Assembly: GCA_963749415.1 (NCBI GenBank)
Contig: CAVVMG010000001.1
Location: 992,001 to 1,056,000, forward strand
Length of the DNA stretch: 64,000 bases
Origin: JALYNX01 sp963749415
GTDB lineage: Bacteria; Actinomycetota; Acidimicrobiia; Spongiisociales; ZC4RG35
Reading direction: 5' to 3'
The translations under genes and the position numbers were made by a program. A model generated the notes under the pieces. It was not told where the DNA came from. It worked only from the letters and a program-made list of their open reading frames with translations, and searched no databases. Below, one piece after another: positions 52,482 to 61,337 of this stretch (position 1 is the first letter of the stretch; the number at the start of each line of letters is the position of its first letter).

Positions 52482-53657
52482 ATGACGGCTTTGGAGGCGA
52501 CCCAACAGAGCCGCCCACCATGGTGGCGCAACCTGCGCGTTTGGCGGGTCGTGGCTCAGGTTCTGGCAATAGCAGTGGTGGCGATCGTGGCCTATGTGCT
52601 GTGGTTCAACCTGACTAACAACCTGCGCGCCGCCGGTCTCCCCACGGACTTCGAATTCCTCAACCAACCTCTCGGGGTGGACATCGCGGGCTCCGACCTG
52701 AGCTCATCGGCCCCGATCTGGCGGGGTCTACTGGTGGGGGTCAAGAACACCCTGGCACTGGTCGTGGTCGGGATCCCCGCTCTCACCCTCATCGGCATCG
52801 TGGTGGGAATCGCCCGCCTCTCGACCAACTGGCTGGTGGCCAGAGCCGCCGCGCTCTATGTGGAACTACTGCGAAACATTCCACCCTTGCTCATCATCTT
52901 CTTTGCTGCCAATGCGGTGATTCTGCGTTTCCCGGTCCTGCAGGAGTCGATCAACATCGGCGACTTCATCATCATCAACAACCGCTACCTCGCGGTGGTC
53001 GGATTCACCGCTCAGCCCAACTCCGGGCCCTTTCTTGCGATTCTGGTAGTCGCCTTTCTCCTCGCCGCCGGCGTCTGGTGGTGGCGAACTCGACGTTTCG
53101 ACCGAACCGGCGAGCCGCACCACAGGCTGCTCTGGTCCAGTGGTGTCTTCGTGGTGTTCGCCCTCGTCGGGTTCTTCGCCCTGGGAGGGCCGATCGGGCT
53201 CTCCCGCCCCGTGCTCGACGGTCGCTCGCTCGAGGGCGGCTACACCGGTCTGGCGGCCTACTTCGGCGTGCTCGTCGCTCTCGTCCTCTACACCGCCTCC
53301 CATGTCGCCGAGATCGTTCGGGGGAGCATCCTCGCCGTACCCAACGGCCAGACCGAGGCGTCCAATGCGCTTGCTCTCACCTCCTACCAACGGCTCCGTC
53401 ACGTGGTGCTGCCGCAAGCGATGCGGATCGCTATCCCGCCGGTGATCAATCAATACCTGAACTTCACCAAGAACACGTCACTCGGGATCGCCATCGGATA
53501 CGCCGAGATGACGAGGATCACATTCCAGTCGATCGGGAACGGCCAACCGGCGCCGCAAATGATCGCGATCCTCATGCTGCTCTATCTGGCGTTCTCCCTA
53601 ACCATCTCGCTCGTCGTCAACCTGGTCAATCGCCGACTTCAGCTGGTGACGAGATGA
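52482..53657 (+). CDS. General amino-acid ABC transporter permease (AapQ-like)
   Basis: This is a 391-residue permease. Its length and the long extracytoplasmic insertion between helices are typical of AapQ/BztB. The EAA loop PNGQTEASNALALTSYQRL is near 295-315 and a MetI-type domain is present. ATG at 52482 is preferred to the 52428 start because CAGGGATC precedes it. It overlaps the next permease gene by four bases. Confidence 0.9.
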   Translation: MTALEATQQSRPPWWRNLRVWRVVAQVLAIAVVAIVAYVLWFNLTNNLRAAGLPTDFEFLNQPLGVDIAGSDLSSSAPIWRGLLVGVKNTLALVVVGIPALTLIGIVVGIARLSTNWLVARAAALYVELLRNIPPLLIIFFAANAVILRFPVLQESINIGDFIIINNRYLAVVGFTAQPNSGPFLAILVVAFLLAAGVWWWRTRRFDRTGEPHHRLLWSSGVFVVFALVGFFALGGPIGLSRPVLDGRSLEGGYTGLAAYFGVLVALVLYTASHVAEIVRGSILAVPNGQTEASNALALTSYQRLRHVVLPQAMRIAIPPVINQYLNFTKNTSLGIAIGYAEMTRITFQSIGNGQPAPQMIAILMLLYLAFSLTISLVVNLVNRRLQLVTR

Positions 53658-54901
53658 CGACTGAGACACCGATCGTCGTCGAGGAACCACGGGTGGTGGA
53701 GCCGGCCCGCGGCCCGGTGGACTGGGCCCGGAAGAACCTGTTCAACAACTGGTACAACACGTTGTTCACCCTGGTTTTCGGGGTGATCTTCGTCTGGGCA
53801 GTGATGGCCTTCGTACGGGGACTCCTGAGTGCCGATTTCGAGATCATCCGGGTCAATCTCCGGCTGTTCATTATCGGTGACTTCCCGCCCGACCAGCTGT
53901 GGCGGCCGTGGCTGGCGACATATCTGATCGCGGTTCTCATCGGACTCGTTGCCGGCTCGGCTAACGCCGGAGCCCGGGACCGGGCCGTCGAAGCCGGTCT
54001 TCCCTACTCCCGAACCACATTTCGCCAGATCATCCTCCGCTTCTGGCCCTTGATCGCACTGGTGATCATCATCCTCGCCTTCACCACCACCGTCACCCCG
54101 ATCGTCCTCACCATCGGAGCCGCGGGTGTCGGCGTGGGGTCGTACTACCTGGGGCGGGTGCTTCCCCGTGGAGTTCGGCGCTGGACCTGGTTGTGGGTCA
54201 TCCTCTTCCTCGTCGCCGTCTATCTGGCCCTCGCCGGATTCGGGGGTGTGGGCTGGGAGGAATGGGGAGGGCTTCAGCTCAACCTGTTTCTCACCACCGC
54301 CGGCATCGTGTTCGCCTTTCCCTTCGGTCTTCTCTTGGCGATGGGCCGTAGGTCGTCTTTGCCGGTGGTGAGGACCCTTTCCGTGACCTACATCGAATTC
54401 GTGCGAGGAGTGCCCCTGATCACCGTTCTCCTCGCCGGATATCTGGCGCTCGGATTCCTGCTCCCCAGGGACCTGAGACCCGGCTTCGTCACCAGGATGC
54501 TGATCGCCATCGTCCTCTTCGAAGCGGCTTACATCGCCGAGGTGGTCCGTGGTGGCCTGCAGGCAGTTCCCCGGGGGCAGGTCGAGGCGGCACAGGCGGT
54601 GGGATTGTCGGCGTTGACGACCACGCGGCGGATCGTATTGCCCCAGGCTCTCCGGGCCACGATCCCGGCCATGGTGGGTCAGTTCATCAGCCTGTTCAAA
54701 GACACCACGCTGATCGCAATCCTCGGTTTCGCCGAGCTCCTGGATGCCGCGTTCATCGTGAACTCACAGCCGGAGTACCTGGGCCAGGGCCTGTTCGTGG
54801 TGACACTTGCCTTTGCCGGGCTCGTCTTCTGGGTCGGCTCGTACACGATGTCTCGCGAATCTCGCAGGCTGGAGAAGAAGCTGGGCGTCGGAGAGCGTTA
54901 G
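53654..54901 (+). CDS. General amino-acid ABC transporter permease (AapM-like)
   Basis: This is a 415-residue permease and the partner of the preceding gene. The N-terminus WARKNLFNNWYNTLFTLVFG is typical of AapM/BztC, and PRGQVEAAQAVGLSALTTTRR marks the EAA loop near 310-330. The ATG at 53654 overlaps the previous stop; a much longer upstream frame is out-of-frame code of the preceding gene. With the binding protein (51246) and ATPase (50369) it makes a complete AapJQMP-like system. Confidence 0.9.
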   Translation: MTTETPIVVEEPRVVEPARGPVDWARKNLFNNWYNTLFTLVFGVIFVWAVMAFVRGLLSADFEIIRVNLRLFIIGDFPPDQLWRPWLATYLIAVLIGLVAGSANAGARDRAVEAGLPYSRTTFRQIILRFWPLIALVIIILAFTTTVTPIVLTIGAAGVGVGSYYLGRVLPRGVRRWTWLWVILFLVAVYLALAGFGGVGWEEWGGLQLNLFLTTAGIVFAFPFGLLLAMGRRSSLPVVRTLSVTYIEFVRGVPLITVLLAGYLALGFLLPRDLRPGFVTRMLIAIVLFEAAYIAEVVRGGLQAVPRGQVEAAQAVGLSALTTTRRIVLPQALRATIPAMVGQFISLFKDTTLIAILGFAELLDAAFIVNSQPEYLGQGLFVVTLAFAGLVFWVGSYTMSRESRRLEKKLGVGER

Positions 54902-54931
54902 CGAACCGGCGGCCTTAGCCTTCCCCAGGCA

Positions 54932-55975
54932 TTGCTCCGCACCCCCCTTGCCCTGGTTCTCCTCGTCGGCCTTTGTGCTTGTGATGCGGCGAGCATCCCC
55001 GAGGACACCTCAACCACGGTCATTCCTGCGTCCACCGTGACCACAACGACTTCGTTCCCTCCCACGACTACCTCGACGGTCGCGACTATGACCTCACGAG
55101 GGTCGCTGGTCATCCAGGGGACGGGCGATGTCAATCTCGACCCGGCCTATATCCCCGCCCTCGCAACTGAAGGCTGGGACCACGCCTGGTCCGGGCTCGA
55201 GGGGATGTTCCTGGAGGATGATCTCACCGTGATCAATCTGGAGTGTGCCCCGTCGGCCCTGGGAGCTCCGGAGCCGAAGGACTACGTCTTCCGCTGCCCA
55301 CCGGAATCCCTGCCATCGCTGCTGGCAAACGGCATCGAGGTGGCCAACCTCGGCAACAACCACTCCGGCGACTTTGGCAAGGAAGCGCTGGTCGATGGGA
55401 GGGACAACCTGATCGATGCCGGGGTGGCGCCGGTGGGGGCGGGCCGCGATGCCGCCGAAGCAGGTGCCCCCGCCATCCTCGACATCGCGGGTTGGAAGGT
55501 TGCAGTGCTCGGGTTCGGCGGCATCTTCCCCAACGACTCCTGGGTGGCCACCGAGGACTTGGCGGGCATGCGTGACGGCGACGACATCGAATCGATGGTG
55601 GCTGCTGTCGAAGAAGCAGCGGACCTGGCCGACCTCGTTGTGGTCGCGGCCCACTGGGGCGTCGAGCTCGACACCACCCCCCGGCCCGACGACGTGGAGC
55701 GGGCAGTGGCAATGATTGGCGCCGGCGCGGATATCATCTTTGGCCATCACCCTCATCGGCTGCAGCCGCTCGACGTCGTCGACGGCAAGCCGGTGTTCTG
55801 GTCTCTGGGGAACTTCGTATGGCCCAACTTCTCTTCAGCCGGCTCCACCACCGCGGTTGCTCGTGTAATGGTGGCTCCCGATGGGACAATCGAGGCATGC
55901 CTCATCCCGGCCGTGATCGAGAGCCACGGTCATCCCGTCCTCACCGAGGGACCATCATGTCAGCCAACGGCATGA
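54932..55975 (+). CDS. CapA-like poly-gamma-glutamate synthesis/metallophosphatase lipoprotein
   Basis: This is a 347-residue lipoprotein (Cys17 in GLCAC) with a Thr-rich linker and a CapA/PgsA-like metallophosphatase fold: VIQGTGDVNLDPA, ANLGNNHSGDFG and IIFGHHPHRLQP. CapA proteins are linked to poly-gamma-glutamate or capsule export. No synthetase (CapB/CapC) genes are present here, so the role is open. The start is TTG at 54932. It is followed by a PQQ-propeller gene. Confidence 0.85.
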   Translation: MLRTPLALVLLVGLCACDAASIPEDTSTTVIPASTVTTTTSFPPTTTSTVATMTSRGSLVIQGTGDVNLDPAYIPALATEGWDHAWSGLEGMFLEDDLTVINLECAPSALGAPEPKDYVFRCPPESLPSLLANGIEVANLGNNHSGDFGKEALVDGRDNLIDAGVAPVGAGRDAAEAGAPAILDIAGWKVAVLGFGGIFPNDSWVATEDLAGMRDGDDIESMVAAVEEAADLADLVVVAAHWGVELDTTPRPDDVERAVAMIGAGADIIFGHHPHRLQPLDVVDGKPVFWSLGNFVWPNFSSAGSTTAVARVMVAPDGTIEACLIPAVIESHGHPVLTEGPSCQPTA

Positions 55976-55988
55976 GAGGGCCGGAGTC

Positions 55989-57575
55989 ATGAACGACCGG
56001 TTCGGGCGGGTCCTCGTGATCCTGGTCGCAGGGCTCTCGCTTGGTGTCGGGGTGTTTCTCGTGACCCGTGGCGAGGCGGCCACCCCTCCGGGCGACGGGA
56101 CAGTCCCAGAGGCCGGAGCCGCGACCACCGTCCCCGGATCGGTGCCCGGGACCACCGGGAGCGGAGACACCACGACGACTACCGCCGCTCCGGGCACCAC
56201 TCCGCCCGGAGAGCGCCCCGCCGACACTGTGCCCGCGTGGACCGTCGGCCAACCGTGGGGGACAACAGTTGGCCTGACCATGTTCCGGGGCAACCCGACG
56301 CGGAGCTTCTTCGGCACCGGCCCGGTGAGCGAATCGCCATCCGTGGACTGGACTTATCCCAGCAGCGCGATGTGCAGCACATCGACCAACCTCGGGGAAA
56401 CCACCACCTGGTGCGGGATGGGCTGGACCGGTCAGCCGGCGGTGTGGGAGCGCCCCGACGGAATCACCGAACTGATCTTCGGCGCCTATGACGGCGCGGT
56501 CCACTTCGTCGATGCGGCGACCGGCGAGGACCTGCGCCCCAAGTTCCAGACCGGCGACTTGATCAAGGGATCCGTCACCCTCGATCCCGACGGCTATCCG
56601 CTCCTCTACTTCGGATCCCGGGACAACGAGTACCGGATCCTGGCCCTGGATCAGGATGAGCCGGTCGAGATGTGGTCGATGAATGCCACCGATGTCAATG
56701 GGACCTGGAACGACGACTGGGACTCCAACGGGGCCGTCGTGGACGACATCCTGTATGTCGGCGGCGAAAACAGCTGGTTCTTCGCGGTCGCGCTGAACCG
56801 CGGCTATGACGAGGCGGGGAAGGTCACGGTCGCGCCCGAGGTCCTGGTCGAGATGCCCAGCTACGACGACGAATTCGTGGCGACCTCCGGCGGCAATGTC
56901 TCGATCGAGAACTCACCCGTCGTGTTCGAGCAGCGGGTCTACTTCGCCAACTCCGCAGGACGGATCATGGGCCTCGATGTGAGCCGGATCCGCGAGGGCG
57001 AGGCACCCGTGGTGTTCGATTACTGGGCCGGGGGAGACATCGACGCGTCATTGGTGGTGGACGCCGAGGGGATGCTCTACGCAGCAGTGAACGTCAAGCC
57101 CGACCAGGTAGGCCCCGGCTATCGGACCCAGGCGAATATCGATCGCACAAGGGAAGTCGGCCAGCTGCTCAAGCTCGACCCTTACGCCGAGGGCGATCCA
57201 CGCTTATGGGGGGTCGATCTCACGGCGGGAAGCGAGCAATCGGGAACGTGGAGCACGCCAGCCGTATATCAAGGGGTCGTCTACAACAACACCATGCAGG
57301 GCAGCCTGATCGCCGTGGATGCGGCCAATGGGGAGACCTTGTGGTCCGACCAGGTGGGGTGGCACTCCTGGTCCTCGCCGACGGTGGTCGACGGGATGCT
57401 GGTCACGGCGACGTGTGAAGGTGATGTCCGCGGCTACTCCCTCGCCGACCCCCGGGCCCCGGTGCAGCAGTGGTCGGTGAGTCTTGGCGAGACCTGCCTC
57501 GAATCGACACCTGCGGTCTGGAACGGGGTGGTCTACATCGGATCCCGCGATGGCTACCTGCGCGCCCTGAGCTGA
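55989..57575 (+). CDS. PQQ-binding-like beta-propeller protein
   Basis: This is a 528-residue exported protein with an N-terminal membrane anchor (about 7-26), a Thr-rich linker (about 30-70) and WD/PQQ-like blades with repeats such as LIFGAYDGAVHFVDAATGEDL, GTWSTPAVYQGVVYNNTMQ and STPAVWNGVVYIGSRDGYLRAL. It may bind PQQ or act as a scaffold. It is in a block of three exported genes with CapA and a small lipoprotein. Confidence 0.85.
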   Translation: MNDRFGRVLVILVAGLSLGVGVFLVTRGEAATPPGDGTVPEAGAATTVPGSVPGTTGSGDTTTTTAAPGTTPPGERPADTVPAWTVGQPWGTTVGLTMFRGNPTRSFFGTGPVSESPSVDWTYPSSAMCSTSTNLGETTTWCGMGWTGQPAVWERPDGITELIFGAYDGAVHFVDAATGEDLRPKFQTGDLIKGSVTLDPDGYPLLYFGSRDNEYRILALDQDEPVEMWSMNATDVNGTWNDDWDSNGAVVDDILYVGGENSWFFAVALNRGYDEAGKVTVAPEVLVEMPSYDDEFVATSGGNVSIENSPVVFEQRVYFANSAGRIMGLDVSRIREGEAPVVFDYWAGGDIDASLVVDAEGMLYAAVNVKPDQVGPGYRTQANIDRTREVGQLLKLDPYAEGDPRLWGVDLTAGSEQSGTWSTPAVYQGVVYNNTMQGSLIAVDAANGETLWSDQVGWHSWSSPTVVDGMLVTATCEGDVRGYSLADPRAPVQQWSVSLGETCLESTPAVWNGVVYIGSRDGYLRALS

Positions 57576-58081
57576 TGAGGCCGATACTCGCGGTTCTGCT
57601 TTTCGCCATCGGCGCCTGCGGCGACGCAGGTGAGGCCACCACGACCCAAGCCCCGACCACGACGTTCGAGGCCACGACCACCACCGAGCCTCCGGTGGAA
57701 TGCCCGGCGGCGCCGTACGAATTGTCCTTCCTTCCCACCGGTGTGGGGACCGCGGCACTCGACCCTGACACCATCGAGCTCGATGTCTGGACGTCGGAGG
57801 GAGGTACCAACACCACCTTTTACGGTCGGAGCGACGGTTCGGTCGCGATCGCCCTGGTCCGGGGCACCCTGCCGAATGTGGAATGGCCCGCGGAGAAGGG
57901 CGAGATCTTCGTCGATGGCACCCGCGGGGTGGTCGGGCCTCACCCCGACGGAACCTGGGTCGCCGGGTGGTACGAGGCGCCCGGCGAGCGGTGCGACGAG
58001 TATTCCATGGTCTTCTATCCGCCGGTGGCCCCTGCCGATGTCGAGGCCGTCCTCGACGGCATGAATCGGGTCGGGGGCTGA
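57575..58081 (+). CDS. Hypothetical lipoprotein
   Basis: This is a 168-residue lipoprotein (lipobox IGAC, Cys15) with a Thr-rich linker and a beta-rich C-terminal region (ELSFLPTGVGTAALDPDTIE). No domain recognised. The ATG at 57575 overlaps the PQQ gene stop. A strong terminator follows directly. Confidence 0.75.
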   Translation: MRPILAVLLFAIGACGDAGEATTTQAPTTTFEATTTTEPPVECPAAPYELSFLPTGVGTAALDPDTIELDVWTSEGGTNTTFYGRSDGSVAIALVRGTLPNVEWPAEKGEIFVDGTRGVVGPHPDGTWVAGWYEAPGERCDEYSMVFYPPVAPADVEAVLDGMNRVGG

Positions 58082-58127
58082 CGCTCCGCCAAATTTGAGA
58101 TGTAAAGGTCTCGCGGAGCGCCCTTTT
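58082..58127 (+). terminator. Intrinsic terminator after the lipoprotein gene
   Basis: CGCTCCGC (58082-58089) pairs with GCGGAGCG (58113-58120), with an inner GAGA/TCTC pair and a CCCTTTT tail. It begins at the base after the stop codon and separates this block from the trp operon. Confidence 0.8.
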
Positions 58128-58149
58128 GGTACCAGTTTTGGGGGCGGTC

Positions 58150-58178
58150 TTGACGGCTCGGCTTGCTCTGCGTAGCGT
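58150..58178 (+). promoter_or_regulatory. Predicted trp operon promoter
   Basis: TTGACG (58150-58155) and TAGCGT (58173-58178) are separated by 17 bases, a good match to the principal sigma factor. The predicted start near 58185 lies only a few bases before the trpL start codon. Confidence 0.65.
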
Positions 58179-58188
58179 TCGGCGGGCA

Positions 58189-58266
58189 ATGACCCGACCC
58201 GGCACTCCGACGACGACCGCCTGGTGGTGGCGCTGGCACGCGCCGGAGGTGGCTTCGGTCGGATAG
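58189..58266 (+). CDS. trpL: trp leader peptide with four Trp codons
   Basis: A 25-codon reading frame starts at ATG 58189 and stops at TAG 58264-58266. It reads MTRPGTPTTTAWWWRW then HAPEVASVG, with Trp codons at positions 12, 13, 14 and 16. This is the hallmark of a ribosome-stalling leader of a trp attenuator. It lies between a predicted promoter and the attenuator hairpin before trpE. The start is probably leaderless or nearly so, with a weak ribosome site. Confidence 0.85.
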   Translation: MTRPGTPTTTAWWWRWHAPEVASVG

Positions 58267-58327
58267 CCAAGAGGCTGCTGATCACACCAGGACCCACCTC
58301 CGGAGACGGAAGGTGGGTTTCTCTTTC
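58243..58327 (+). promoter_or_regulatory. trp attenuator (antiterminator and terminator)
   Basis: CCGGAGGTGG (58243-58252) in the leader peptide frame is perfectly complementary to CCACCTCCGG (58294-58303). The latter also lies in a competing intrinsic terminator, ACCCACCTCCG (58292-58302) against CGG-A-AGGTGGGT (58307-58318), loop GAGA, then a T-rich tail TTCTCTTT. Stalling at the Trp codons would free the antiterminator; reading through would form the terminator. Confidence 0.85.
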
Positions 58328-58363
58328 AGGAAGCTCATCTCCCACCGGCGAGAGGAGCAATTC

Positions 58364-59743
58364 TTGAATCACCCATTCGACATCCCGGCCGACCTCGATA
58401 CTCCGACCTCGGTGTATTTGAAGCTGGGGCCGCTGCGGCCTCGCTTCCTGCTCGAGAGCGTGGAGCATGGCGACCGGATCGGGCGCTTCTCTTTCATCGG
58501 CTTCGGCGAGGGTCTCGAGGTGACGAGTGACGGTCACAGCATCGATGCCGGCAACATCCGAATCGAGACCGACGGCACGGTCAATGGTCTGATGGATGGG
58601 TTGCGCAAGGCCCTGGCTGCGACACCGACTCCAGGGCCGATCTCCGGGGCGATTCCTTTTGCCGGCGGGCTGGTGGGAGCGGTGGGCTTCGATGTGTCGC
58701 ACCGCCTCGCCCGGCCGATCCCGCCTTCGTCGACAACCGGTCCCGAGATCCTCCTCTACGGCCCGCCCAGCGTCATCGTGTTCGACCACCTGAGTCGGCG
58801 GGCGGCGCTGCTCCACGACGGACCGGAGGACGAGCGTTTGGCGCTGCGCCAGGAGGTGATCTCCCTGCTGGCTGCCGGAGTGAAGAGGTCGGAGATCACG
58901 TCCGGATTCGAGGAGCCGACACCGTCGATGGCACAGGGCGAATACATGGCTGCAGTGGAGAGTGCCCGGGAGCACATCGCCGCCGGAGACGTCTACCAAC
59001 TTGTGCTCTCCGTCTGCTTCTCCGGGGAATCCGACCTCGAGCCTTTCGACGTGTACCGGGGATTGAGGCTGCTCAACCCGTCTCCTTACATGTACTACTG
59101 CGAGTTGGGCGACACTCGGGTCATCGGGTCCTCTCCGGAGGCTTTGGTCCGACTTCGGGGCACCGGCGCCGAGCTCCGCCCCATCGCAGGCACCCGTCCC
59201 CGGTACAACGACGACGAGTCCGATCGCCGCGCCGAGTCCGAGCTGCTCGATGACACCAAGGAAGCTGCGGAGCACGTGATGCTGGTCGACCTCGCCCGAA
59301 ACGACCTGGGCCGCGTGGCGGTCCCGGGATCGATCAGGGTCGACCCCTATCGGGTGATCGAGCGGTACAGCCATGTGATGCACCTGGTGAGCGGGGTTAC
59401 CGGAGTGTTGGAGCCAGGTGCGGACGCTTTCGATCTCTTCTCGGCCGCCTTCCCGGCAGGGACTGTGGTCGGGGCTCCCAAGGTGCGGGCTCTCGAGCTC
59501 CTCGCCGACTTGGAGCCGGTTCCCCGGGGCATCTACGCCGGAACCGTCGGCTACTTCGGGCACGGAGGGAGCATGGATCAAGCGATCGCGATCCGGACCA
59601 TCGTCATGGGCGACGGCAGGTACTCATATCAGGCCGGTGCGGGCATCGTGGCCGACAGCGTGCCCGCTGCGGAGTGGGAGGAAGTCCGGTCCAAGGCCGG
59701 CGCCATGCGGGGCGCCCTGGAAAGCGCGGCGGGTGGGTTGTGA
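58364..59743 (+). CDS. trpE: Anthranilate synthase component I
   Basis: This is a 459-residue chorismate-binding subunit. LLES at 29-32 is the Trp feedback site, and GYFGHGGSMDQAIAIRT and PAGTVVGAPKVRALELL are conserved core motifs. The TTG at 58364 is chosen because AGAGGAG (58351-58357) is six bases upstream; a longer frame from 58313 would overlap the attenuator. It is coupled to trpG by overlap. Confidence 0.95.
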   Translation: MNHPFDIPADLDTPTSVYLKLGPLRPRFLLESVEHGDRIGRFSFIGFGEGLEVTSDGHSIDAGNIRIETDGTVNGLMDGLRKALAATPTPGPISGAIPFAGGLVGAVGFDVSHRLARPIPPSSTTGPEILLYGPPSVIVFDHLSRRAALLHDGPEDERLALRQEVISLLAAGVKRSEITSGFEEPTPSMAQGEYMAAVESAREHIAAGDVYQLVLSVCFSGESDLEPFDVYRGLRLLNPSPYMYYCELGDTRVIGSSPEALVRLRGTGAELRPIAGTRPRYNDDESDRRAESELLDDTKEAAEHVMLVDLARNDLGRVAVPGSIRVDPYRVIERYSHVMHLVSGVTGVLEPGADAFDLFSAAFPAGTVVGAPKVRALELLADLEPVPRGIYAGTVGYFGHGGSMDQAIAIRTIVMGDGRYSYQAGAGIVADSVPAAEWEEVRSKAGAMRGALESAAGGL

Positions 59744-60324
59744 GTCGTGTCCTCCTCGTCGACAACTACGACTCGTTCACCTACAACGTCGTCCAGGCCT
59801 TGCGCATCCTCGGGGCCGAGGTCGTGGTTCGGACCAACGACGACATCGATCTCGAGGCGGCGCGCCAGCTCGATCCCACCCACCTCGTGGTCTCTCCGGG
59901 ACCGGGGCGCCCCGAGTCGGCAGGTGAGTCGATGAACGTGATCGAAGGGCTGATGGATGAAGTCCCGATCCTCGGCGTGTGCCTGGGGCACCAGGCCTTG
60001 GCCGCCGTGCTCGGCGGGCGAGTGGAACGCGCAGCCGAGCTCCGCCACGGCAAGTCGTCCCCGGTGTATCACGACTCGGCGACGATCTATGCCGGGCTCC
60101 CCAATCCATTCGAGGCCGGCCGGTATCACTCGCTGGCGGTGAAGGAGGAAGACCTCCCCGACGAGCTGGTCGTCACATCCTTCACATCCGATGGCGAGAT
60201 CATGGGGATCAGACACCGCGAATACCCGGTGGAAGGCGTTCAGTTCCATCCGGAGAGCCTGCTCACACCTCACGGAGACCTGCTGCTCCGCAACTTCCTC
60301 GACATGGCCGGGAACGGATCATGA
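59740..60324 (+). CDS. trpG: Anthranilate synthase component II (glutamine amidotransferase)
   Basis: This is a 194-residue class I amidotransferase that supplies ammonia to TrpE. VDNYDSFTYN, Cys81 in GVCLGHQ and His170/Glu172 in QFHPES are present. The GTG at 59740 overlaps the trpE stop, and its own stop overlaps the trpD start. A dual role with PabB is possible. Confidence 0.95.
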   Translation: MSRVLLVDNYDSFTYNVVQALRILGAEVVVRTNDDIDLEAARQLDPTHLVVSPGPGRPESAGESMNVIEGLMDEVPILGVCLGHQALAAVLGGRVERAAELRHGKSSPVYHDSATIYAGLPNPFEAGRYHSLAVKEEDLPDELVVTSFTSDGEIMGIRHREYPVEGVQFHPESLLTPHGDLLLRNFLDMAGNGS

Positions 60325-61337
60325 AGCAGGTCCTCGACGACCTCCTGGCAGGCATCGACCTCTCCACAGAGGCCGCCGACGAGCTTCTGGTCAGTCTGAC
60401 CAGGGGCGATGTGGAGCCGGCGATGGCCGGCGCCCTCCTCACCGCCTTGCGGGCCAAGGGTGAGACGCCGGACGAGGTGCGGGGATTCGCCCGCGCCATG
60501 AGGCGCCTCTCAACGGATCCCGGCATCGACGCATCGCAGGCAGTAGATGTGGTGGGAACCGGAGGGGATCGGTCCGGCTCGCTGAACCTTTCCACGGGTG
60601 CCGCCCTGCTCACCGCCGCCACCGGGCTCCCAGTGGTCAAACACGGGAACCGCTCGATGACCAGCCAGAGTGGAAGCGCTGACGTTCTCGAGGCCCTGGG
60701 CCTCCCCATCCCCCTCGATGCCGAGCAGGCGCGTCGTTGCTTCGATGCGCTCGGGTTCAGCTATCTGTTCGCTCCCCATTACCACCCGGCGATGGCAGCA
60801 GTCGGCCCCATCCGGAGGGCCCTCGGGGTGCGCACCGTCTTCAACATGCTGGGCCCGCTCACCAACCCGGCCGGGCCCCGGCACCTCGTCATCGGAGCTT
60901 TCGACGATCGGGCGGCGGAGTTGATGGCGGGTGCCCTCTCCGGCCTCGACATCGAGCGGGCATTCGTCATTCATGGGGCGGCGGGATGGGACGAGCCGAG
61001 CCCGATCGGCGAGTTTCTGCTGTTCGACGTTCGGCCCGGGGAGGTCAGCCGCTCGATGCGAGACCCTGCCGACTTGGGGCTGAGCAGATGCGACCCGGCC
61101 GATCTCGCCGGCGGTGACCCGGCCCACAATGCCGACCGTCTCAAATCGGTGTTCGGAGGTGAGCCTGGGCCGCATCGGGACGCGGTGCTGCTCGGCGCCG
61201 CGCTCGCCCTCGAGGTCACCGGGCGGGCCCCCGATCCCGAGTCGGCGCTGGGAGGGGCCGGCGCCGCCCTCGATGACGGTCGGGCTCTGGCTCTGCTCGA
61301 TGGCCTAATTGCGTTTGGCGAAGCGGAGCGGGGATGA
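60321..61337 (+). CDS. trpD: Anthranilate phosphoribosyltransferase
   Basis: This is a 338-residue transferase that adds phosphoribose to anthranilate. It has DVVGTGGDRSGSLNLSTGAA, VVKHGNRSMTSQSGSADVLE and FLFAPHYHPA-type (YLFAPHYHPA) motifs. The ATG at 60321 overlaps the trpG stop; the longer frame to 59979 is shadow code. Confidence 0.96.
   Translation: MKQVLDDLLAGIDLSTEAADELLVSLTRGDVEPAMAGALLTALRAKGETPDEVRGFARAMRRLSTDPGIDASQAVDVVGTGGDRSGSLNLSTGAALLTAATGLPVVKHGNRSMTSQSGSADVLEALGLPIPLDAEQARRCFDALGFSYLFAPHYHPAMAAVGPIRRALGVRTVFNMLGPLTNPAGPRHLVIGAFDDRAAELMAGALSGLDIERAFVIHGAAGWDEPSPIGEFLLFDVRPGEVSRSMRDPADLGLSRCDPADLAGGDPAHNADRLKSVFGGEPGPHRDAVLLGAALALEVTGRAPDPESALGGAGAALDDGRALALLDGLIAFGEAERG

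Noticed and set aside
53078..53653. A longer start for the AapM-like permease
   Set aside because: The upstream part is a shadow of the preceding permease; the WARKNLFNNWYN N-terminus begins at 53654.
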